A stretch of DNA of 10,803 nucleotides from an uncultured Thermoplasmata archaeon. GTDB taxonomy: Archaea > Thermoplasmatota > Thermoplasmata > Methanomassiliicoccales > Methanomethylophilaceae. The stretch is from assembly GCA_946545675.1 (NCBI GenBank), contig CAMNNR010000029.1, positions 1-10,803 on the forward strand, given 5' to 3'. Positions 6,728-10,803 of the stretch are shown here, piece by piece (position 1 is the first letter of the stretch; the number at the start of each line of letters is the position of its first letter). The notes under the pieces were generated by a model. That model did no database searches. It had not been told where the DNA came from and saw only the letters and a program-made list of their open reading frames with translations. A program made the position numbers and the translations under genes.

Positions 6728-7954
6728 TCAGGTTGCGTACTCCGCATTGATGCGGACATAGTCGTAGGTCAGATCGCATCCCCATCCGGTGGCGGAAGCG
6801 GTACCCACGCCGAGGTCCAGTTGGAGGATGACCTCCTTGTTCTCCATGGCCATGCGGACCACTTCGACCGAGGTCTCGTCCTGGAACACGGGTGCTCCGG
6901 AGTCGAGGATGTCGACCACCATGTCGCCTCCCTTGATGGTGAGGTGCACGTCGTTGATGCTGAACTTCGCCCCGCTGTTTCCGAGGGCCATCATGACACG
7001 GCCGTAGTTGGGGTCGGAACCGAATATGGCGGATTTGACCAGAGGGGAGTTGATGACGGTGTGGATGACCTTCTTGGCATCCTCCTTGGTCTCGGCGCCT
7101 TTGACCTCCACGGTGATGAGCTTGGTGGCTCCCTCTCCGTCCATGGCGATGGTGCGGGCGATCTGGGTGACCAGCACGCGGAGGGCGTCGATGAAGTTGG
7201 GGTCCTGGTCAGCAGGCTTTCCGCCGGCGAGTCCGTTGGCCATCATGATGCAGGTGTCGTTGGTGGACTGGTCCCCGTCGACAGAGACCATGTTCATGGT
7301 GTCGTCGAGTATGGCCTGGAAGGTGGGGTAGAAGGCCGGAGTCAGCTGTGCGTCAGTGGTGATCATCGACAGGGTGGTACCGTGGAGAGCCTTCAGGTGG
7401 GGGGAGATCATTCCGCTTCCCTTGGAGATCATGGAGATGTTCACCAGGGTCCCGTCCTCCAGGCGCACGCGCACCGCGCATTCCTTCTTGATGGTGTCGG
7501 TGGTCATGATCGCCTCACAAATGAGGTTGTCAGATTCCCTTCCGACACCCAGTGCCTTGCATGCCTTGCTGATACCGAACTTGATCTTCGGCATATCCAT
7601 GAAGCGGCCGATGAGACCGGTGGACATGACTCCGACGGTCTTGGGTTCCAGATTCAGCTCTGCCGCCACCGCCTTCTGCATGGTCTGCGCGTCCTCGTAT
7701 CCGCGGCGTCCGGTGAGGGCGTTCGCGTTACCGCTGTTGATGATGACCGCGGAGAGTTTCTCCGATTTGTCGTTCATCATCAGCTGGACAGGCGCAGCCT
7801 TCACGTTGTTCGAGGTGAACGCCATGAAGGCGGTCGCCGGGACCTCCGAGTACAGGAGGCCCATGTCGAGCGAGCGGTATTTCACACCGGAGTGGACACC
7901 GGCTGCCTTGAATCCCTGAGGAGTGGTTATTCCTCCTTCTATTATCTCTACCAT
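6728..7954 (-). CDS. argJ: Glutamate N-acetyltransferase / ornithine acetyltransferase (self-cleaving)
   Basis: ArgJ moves the acetyl group from N-acetylornithine to glutamate, recycling it; bifunctional forms also use acetyl-CoA. Length is 408 aa, normal. Landmarks: STGLIG (111-116), KGSGMI (178-183), the cleavage region HGTTLS (191-196), SVDGDQSTND (224-233), and the substrate-binding C-terminal INAEYAT. ArgJ self-cleaves before a Thr that becomes the nucleophile of the beta chain. Here the candidate is T193, after G192 (T194 is the alternative), giving an alpha chain of 192 and a beta chain of 216 residues. The usual segment after GMI is P-N-M-A-T-M-L; here there are four extra residues and Gly instead of Ala before the Thr. 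The start is 7 nt after the argC stop, with GGGAG upstream at rather long spacing. Mono- or bifunctionality cannot be read from sequence. Confidence 0.95.
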   Translation of the reverse strand: MVEIIEGGITTPQGFKAAGVHSGVKYRSLDMGLLYSEVPATAFMAFTSNNVKAAPVQLMMNDKSEKLSAVIINSGNANALTGRRGYEDAQTMQKAVAAELNLEPKTVGVMSTGLIGRFMDMPKIKFGISKACKALGVGRESDNLICEAIMTTDTIKKECAVRVRLEDGTLVNISMISKGSGMISPHLKALHGTTLSMITTDAQLTPAFYPTFQAILDDTMNMVSVDGDQSTNDTCIMMANGLAGGKPADQDPNFIDALRVLVTQIARTIAMDGEGATKLITVEVKGAETKEDAKKVIHTVINSPLVKSAIFGSDPNYGRVMMALGNSGAKFSINDVHLTIKGGDMVVDILDSGAPVFQDETSVEVVRMAMENKEVILQLDLGVGTASATGWGCDLTYDYVRINAEYAT

Positions 7955-7961
7955 TGTATCT

Positions 7962-8981
7962 TCACACTCCCAGTCCGGGGAAGTCGAGACCAGCGGCCTC
8001 GTCGAGTCCCAGCATCAGGTTCATGTTCTGGACCGCCTGTCCGGAGGCACCCTTCATCAGGTTGTCGATCACTCCGAAGGAGACGACCCGTCCGCCGTAC
8101 GCCTTGGCTCCGACCTGGGCGTGGTTCGATCCCACGACCGCGCGGATGGAGGGCTCCGGCACGTAGTCCACGAAGCGTTCCGCTCCGTAGGTTTTCTCGT
8201 AAATCGCATCGATTTCGTCCTGCGTGACATCCTTCTTCATGCGGAAGTAGCAGGAAGAGATGATCCCGCGCACAATGGGCACCAGGTGGGGGACGAACAT
8301 GACATCGGTCTCCTGACCGGAATACATGTCGACCGCCATGTTGATCTCGGGCTGGTGACGATGGGTGGCCACGCTGTAGGGGATGACCGATTCGCCGCAG
8401 GTGGGGTGGTGCAGGCGCTCGGAGGGCTTCATCCCGGCACCGGAGGTACCACTCTTGCCGTCCACGAACACGTCGGGATAGGCAAGGCCGGACTTCATCA
8501 GCGGTGCAATCGCCAGTATGGCGGATGTCGCATAGCATCCGGGGTTGGCCACCAAATCTGCACCCTTGATTTTGTCGCGGAACAACTCAGGAAGACCGAA
8601 GACCGATTTCTTCAATCCCTCGATGTCTGTGTGGGCGGTGCCGTACCACTTCTCGTACTCTGCGGGGTCCTTCAGGCGGTAGTCGCCGGAGAGGTCGATG
8701 CACTTGATGCCCTGTTCGACCAGGGAAGGGACCTCATTCATCGCCACACCGCGGGGCGTGGCGACCATCACGAAATCCAGATCCTTGGTGTCCGAGATCT
8801 TCTCGGTGAACTCGATGTCAGTGTATCCCTTCAGGAAGGTGTTCACTTTGGACACCTTCATCCCTGCATTGGAACGGGAGGTGAGGGCCGCGAGCTCCAC
8901 GTCGGGGTGCCTGCACAGGATGCGGGATAATTCGCTGCCTGTGTAACCTGTTCCTCCGATGATTCCTACTCTGTATGTCAT
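7962..8981 (-). CDS. argC: N-acetyl-gamma-glutamyl-phosphate reductase
   Basis: Third enzyme of arginine synthesis: NADPH-dependent reduction of N-acetylglutamyl phosphate to the semialdehyde. Length 339 aa, typical. The N-terminal Rossmann fold shows GIIGGTGYTGSEL (6-18). The catalytic cysteine is C149 in NPGCYAT (146-152), and H207/H209 in THRHQPEI fits the active-site histidine region. GKSGTSGAG (175-183) and PHLVPIVRG are further family segments. It is first in the argCJBD operon. ATG 8981 is preceded by AAGGTG with a 5-nt spacer, a clear Shine-Dalgarno match to GGAGGTGAT. With the TATA box at 9023-9030 this gives a leader of roughly 20 nt, unlike the apparently leaderless genes around it. 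No odd residues were noticed. Confidence 0.96.
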   Translation of the reverse strand: MTYRVGIIGGTGYTGSELSRILCRHPDVELAALTSRSNAGMKVSKVNTFLKGYTDIEFTEKISDTKDLDFVMVATPRGVAMNEVPSLVEQGIKCIDLSGDYRLKDPAEYEKWYGTAHTDIEGLKKSVFGLPELFRDKIKGADLVANPGCYATSAILAIAPLMKSGLAYPDVFVDGKSGTSGAGMKPSERLHHPTCGESVIPYSVATHRHQPEINMAVDMYSGQETDVMFVPHLVPIVRGIISSCYFRMKKDVTQDEIDAIYEKTYGAERFVDYVPEPSIRAVVGSNHAQVGAKAYGGRVVSFGVIDNLMKGASGQAVQNMNLMLGLDEAAGLDFPGLGV

Positions 8982-9127
8982 AGATACACCTTTTTTGATG
9001 AAGGAACCCTACTTTGAGGAGGATTATAAAGGTGTTGTCGTATTTCAGACAGTTGTTGTCGGAATAGTTACAACGCCAACAAGGATGACTGACTGGCAAC
9101 GGTTATACCGAATGCAGACAGAAGGGT
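8982..9127 (-). promoter_or_regulatory. Promoter and leader region of the argCJBD operon
   Basis: Minus-strand TATA box TTTATAAT occupies 9030 down to 9023. About 26 nt downstream puts the start site near 9000, and the Shine-Dalgarno AGGTG lies at 8987-8991. The region also separates argC from the SMR gene ending at 9128. I see no convincing SMR terminator in it; the A-run in the leader is on the wrong strand for an oligo-T tract. Confidence 0.65.
9033..9061. repeat. Two direct repeats 21 bp apart next to the argC TATA box
   Basis: TGTTGTCG occurs at 9033-9040 and again at 9054-9061, a spacing of two helical turns, directly upstream of the TATA box as read on the minus strand. A weaker inverted match, GTTGT (9052-9056) and ACAAC (9070-9074), lies alongside. 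This layout suits a regulator bound on one DNA face, possibly arginine-responsive. The core heptamer also appears inside genes, so spacing and position carry the argument. Confidence 0.35.
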
Positions 9128-9490
9128 TCAGGCCTCTGAGGCGGGGGCCCTGTCGGTCTCGAGATTCATACCTGCGACCCCTCCGAAGATCAGTGCGAGG
9201 AAGAAGTATCCGAGCACTGGAAGTGCAGAATCAAAGAATAAGACATCCGCCAAAGCTGTACCTGCTACTCCCAACCCGATCCAAACAGCGTAGCTCGCAC
9301 CCACAGGGAGACCCCTGCGGAGACCCATGTTGAGAGCGAGTGTGGCGATGATGCTGAAGAACAGTGCCAGCACAGTATAAACCATATCGCTCATGCCGCC
9401 CGAGAGCTTCATGAGACAGGGCCAGAGTGCCTCTATGAATCCGCCCAGGAACACCCATAGCCAGCCGCGGTTGAACTCCGTATCAGGCAC
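9128..9490 (-). CDS. SMR-family transporter subunit, Gdx (guanidinium exporter) type, second of a pair
   Basis: A 120-residue, four-helix small multidrug resistance protein of the inner membrane. The essential acidic residue is E20 in GGFIEALWPCLMKLSGG, with ExxW (E20, W23) as in guanidinium exporters, where EmrE-like drug pumps have Gly at the Trp position. PVGASYAVWIGLGVAGTAL (62-80) matches the third-helix signature, and a short acidic tail follows helix 4, as in YkkC/GdnC. Basic residues fall in the N-terminus (R8), the loop between helices 2 and 3 (R58, R59) and the tail (R113), predicting N and C termini inside. The start is GTG 9490, overlapping the end of the upstream SMR gene by 8 nt; GGGAGG abuts the GTG itself, so expression probably depends on translational coupling. 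The ATG-initiated partner strongly suggests an obligate heterodimer. Substrate is inferred, not shown. Confidence 0.82.
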   Translation of the reverse strand: MPDTEFNRGWLWVFLGGFIEALWPCLMKLSGGMSDMVYTVLALFFSIIATLALNMGLRRGLPVGASYAVWIGLGVAGTALADVLFFDSALPVLGYFFLALIFGGVAGMNLETDRAPASEA

Positions 9491-9812
9491 CTCCCACGAA
9501 CTGCAACCCCACGACCCCTGCCAGGATCATGAAGATGAACAGTATTTTCCTGCGGTCCGGGGGATCCTTGAAAAGGAGTATGCCCGTGGTCGTCGTCATG
9601 ATGGTGCCTATACTGACCCAGACGGAATATGCAACGCTCACTGAAACTCCACCGTCGGTGGCCCAAGAGAGACACATCGGATCGAATACCATGAAGAAAA
9701 GTACCGGGATGCCCCACAGGAGATTCCCGTCGCTGTTATACTTTTTCAACGCCGCTACCCATACTGGCTCAGTGAGTCCTGCGAGGACAACCCAGAGGAT
9801 AGCGAGTTCCAT
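9483..9812 (-). CDS. SMR-family transporter subunit, Gdx (guanidinium exporter) type, first of a pair
   Basis: A 109-residue four-helix SMR protein. Helix 1 carries E15 in LAGLTEPVWVAALKKYNS, with ExxW (E15, W18) as in the Gdx subtype. VAYSVWVSIGTIMTTTTGILL is the third-helix motif, and LFIFMILAGVVGLQ is helix 4. Positive charges are only in loop 1 (K23, K24) and loop 3 (the KDPPDRRK segment), with none in the loop between helices 2 and 3, so the positive-inside rule predicts both termini outside. That is opposite to its partner, as in paired SMR exporters such as EbrAB or YkkCD. SMR pumps exchange protons for cations; guanidinium or a related small cation is the likely substrate. The TATA box 26 nt upstream of ATG 9812 implies a leaderless mRNA covering both genes. 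Nearby arginine genes may reflect a metabolic link or just neighbourhood. Confidence 0.84.
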   Translation of the reverse strand: MELAILWVVLAGLTEPVWVAALKKYNSDGNLLWGIPVLFFMVFDPMCLSWATDGGVSVSVAYSVWVSIGTIMTTTTGILLFKDPPDRRKILFIFMILAGVVGLQFVGGA

Positions 9813-9834
9813 GGGACAGTGAACAAAAATCGCG

Positions 9835-9842
9835 ATATTTAA
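9835..9842 (-). promoter_or_regulatory. TATA box of the SMR pair
   Basis: The minus strand reads TTAAATAT, centred about 26 nt before ATG 9812. No Shine-Dalgarno precedes the ATG, so the transcript is probably leaderless. Confidence 0.6.
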
Positions 9843-9862
9843 TAGGTGCCTAAACGCCTATT
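9841..9862. promoter_or_regulatory. Imperfect 22-bp palindrome next to the SMR TATA box, candidate operator
   Basis: Arms AATAGG (9841-9846) and CCTATT (9857-9862) are exact reverse complements; across the dyad 8 of 11 pairs match. An overlapping inverted repeat GTGCC (9846-9850) / GGCAC (9863-9867) follows. It covers the BRE position of the SMR promoter in the divergent spacer with argG, a place suited to a repressor that releases on substrate. Confidence 0.5.
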
Positions 9863-9924
9863 GGCACACGTACGGCCTTTTTTCGCCACCCAGCATTTCG
9901 CGCACGCCTGCGTCCTGTGGCGTA

Positions 9925-9933
9925 CATATAAAA
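9925..9933 (+). promoter_or_regulatory. TATA box of argG
   Basis: CATATAAAA is centred about 28 nt before ATG 9957, giving a start site within a few bases of the start codon and thus a leaderless or nearly leaderless argG mRNA. The 144-nt divergent spacer 9813-9956 holds this promoter and that of the SMR pair. Confidence 0.6.
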
Positions 9934-9956
9934 CAGAGTAGCGGATTGGGTAGGCC

Positions 9957-10803
9957 ATGGCTAACAAAACCGCATCGAAGAAGACCGCCGGGAAAGCACG
10001 CGACAAAGTCGTGCTCGCATACTCCGGCGGACTCGACACCTCTGTCGACATCCACTGGCTGAAGGAGAACTACGACGTCGACGTCATCGCCATCTCCGTG
10101 AACGTCGGACAGCCTCCGAACGAGGATGACATCGTGGCCCGCGCCATCAGGAACGGAGCCATCAAGGCAGACTTCTTCGACGTTAGGAAAGAGTTCGTCG
10201 AGGAGTACGTCTGGCCCCTCGTCAAGGCAAACGGGCTCTACCAGGACATCTACCCCCTCTCCACCGCCATCGCCAGGCCCCTCATGGCAAAGACTCTGGT
10301 GAAGATCGCCAAACAGGAAGGTGCGAAATACATCGCCCACGGCTGCACCGGAAAGGGAAACGACCAGGTCAGGTTCGATGCGGGAATCGTCGCTCAGGAC
10401 CCTGAGCTCAAGATCCTCGCACCCCAGCGCGAATGGGTCACCTCCAGGGATGAGGAGATCGACTACGCCGCAGAACACGGAATCGAGATCAAAGCGAAGA
10501 AATCCAGCCCCTTCTCCAGGGACGAGAACCTCTGGGGAGCATCCTGCGAATGCGGAGAGCTGGAGGACGCATGGGCCAAACCCCCGGCAGGCGTCTGGAT
10601 CCACACCGTCGACCCCGAGAAGGCCCCCAACACCCCCACCTATGTGGAGATCGGATTCGAGCACGGAATCCCTGTCTGCCTCGACGGAAAGAGGATGGAC
10701 GGAGTGGAACTCATCGAGAAGCTCAACAAACTCGCCGGCGACAACGGAGTCGGAAGGATCGACCACGTCGAGGACAGGCTGGTCGGAATCAAGAGCCGCG
10801 AGA
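9957..10803 (+). CDS. argG: Argininosuccinate synthase, N-terminal 282 codons, cut by the right edge
   Basis: ArgG joins citrulline and aspartate with ATP, releasing AMP and PPi, to make argininosuccinate in the cytoplasm. The plus-strand frame is open from ATG 9957 to the window end with no stop; full proteins are about 400 aa, so roughly 70% is present. AYSGGLDTS (21-29) is the PP-motif ATP loop, YPLSTAIARPL (99-109) and HGCTGKGNDQVRF (128-140) bind citrulline, aspartate and ATP, and SRDENLWG follows further on. The first 16 residues (MANKTASKKTAGKARD) are a basic, Ala/Thr-rich extension before the VVLAYSGG strand, longer than usual; the TATA box position supports this ATG, and no better start is seen inside. 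It is transcribed away from argCJBD with the SMR pair between, so it is a separate unit. Whether argH follows cannot be seen. Confidence 0.96.
   Translation, partial: MANKTASKKTAGKARDKVVLAYSGGLDTSVDIHWLKENYDVDVIAISVNVGQPPNEDDIVARAIRNGAIKADFFDVRKEFVEEYVWPLVKANGLYQDIYPLSTAIARPLMAKTLVKIAKQEGAKYIAHGCTGKGNDQVRFDAGIVAQDPELKILAPQREWVTSRDEEIDYAAEHGIEIKAKKSSPFSRDENLWGASCECGELEDAWAKPPAGVWIHTVDPEKAPNTPTYVEIGFEHGIPVCLDGKRMDGVELIEKLNKLAGDNGVGRIDHVEDRLVGIKSRE

Noticed and set aside
6718..6759. Longer argB starts overlapping the argJ end
   Set aside because: The extra residues precede the normal family start, and the shorter form keeps tight operon spacing.
6707..8227. Plus-strand open frame of about 500 codons antisense to argJ and argC
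   Set aside because: Its product is rich in His, Asp, Gly and Val in the way expected from the complement of G+C-rich codons, has no recognisable motif, and covers two certain genes.
7923..8930. Plus-strand open frame of 335 codons antisense to argC
   Set aside because: Shadow of argC, which has clear catalytic motifs on the other strand.
9016..9067. Plus-strand GAGGAGG followed by a GTG-initiated 11-codon reading frame, possible leader peptide
   Set aside because: It lies on the strand opposite argC with no gene downstream to control, and the same bases form the argC TATA region.
9858..10766. Minus-strand open frame of 302 codons antisense to argG
   Set aside because: Shadow of argG; it would also run through the argG promoter and has no family signature.

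Overview
The window reads as a piece of an archaeal chromosome, most likely a host-associated methanogen of the Methanomassiliicoccales/Thermoplasmata type. The archaeal assignment rests on TATA (box A) promoters, four of which lie about 26-29 nt from the start codon and so imply leaderless mRNAs. The narrower placement is inference from the mix of a giant BspA-type leucine-rich-repeat surface protein with a compact arginine cluster; 16S or core-protein phylogeny was not available.

Layout, left to right. Positions 1-3718 (minus) hold the N-terminal 1239 codons of a large secreted or membrane-anchored LRR_5 (BspA-like) protein that runs off the left edge without a stop. A 213-nt spacer (3719-3931) carries its promoter, a second TATA-like element and an oligo-T tract. 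Next on the minus strand is a 228-aa ACT-domain protein (3932-4618) with a helical, possibly DNA-binding N-terminus; a perfect 8-bp-arm inverted repeat overlaps its TATA box. Upstream of it is a tightly packed minus-strand operon transcribed argC-argJ-argB-argD (8981 down to 4704) with gaps of 7, 10 and 4 nt. The argC promoter region (8982-9127) has a TATA box, a short leader with a Shine-Dalgarno, and two 8-mers exactly 21 bp apart. Then come two overlapping minus-strand SMR (small multidrug resistance) genes of the Gdx/guanidinium type (9812 down to 9128). Divergent from them, argG begins at 9957 on the plus strand and runs off the right edge.

How the genes fit together. ArgB, ArgC, ArgD and ArgJ convert N-acetylglutamate to ornithine by the acetyl-recycling route (ArgJ replaces ArgE, and possibly ArgA). 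ArgG joins citrulline to aspartate; argF and argH are not in the window. The ACT protein, placed just after argD, is a plausible amino-acid-sensing regulator. The SMR pair has opposite charge distributions, as expected for an antiparallel heterodimer, and may export guanidinium or a related cation; the operator-like palindrome upstream suggests regulated expression.

The most interesting items are the two operator-like palindromes abutting TATA boxes, the SMR pair embedded among arginine genes, the altered ArgJ self-cleavage segment, and the higher-order repeat of the LRR protein. No RNA gene, IS element, CRISPR array or phage gene was recognised, and no clearly new multi-gene system is proven by this sequence.
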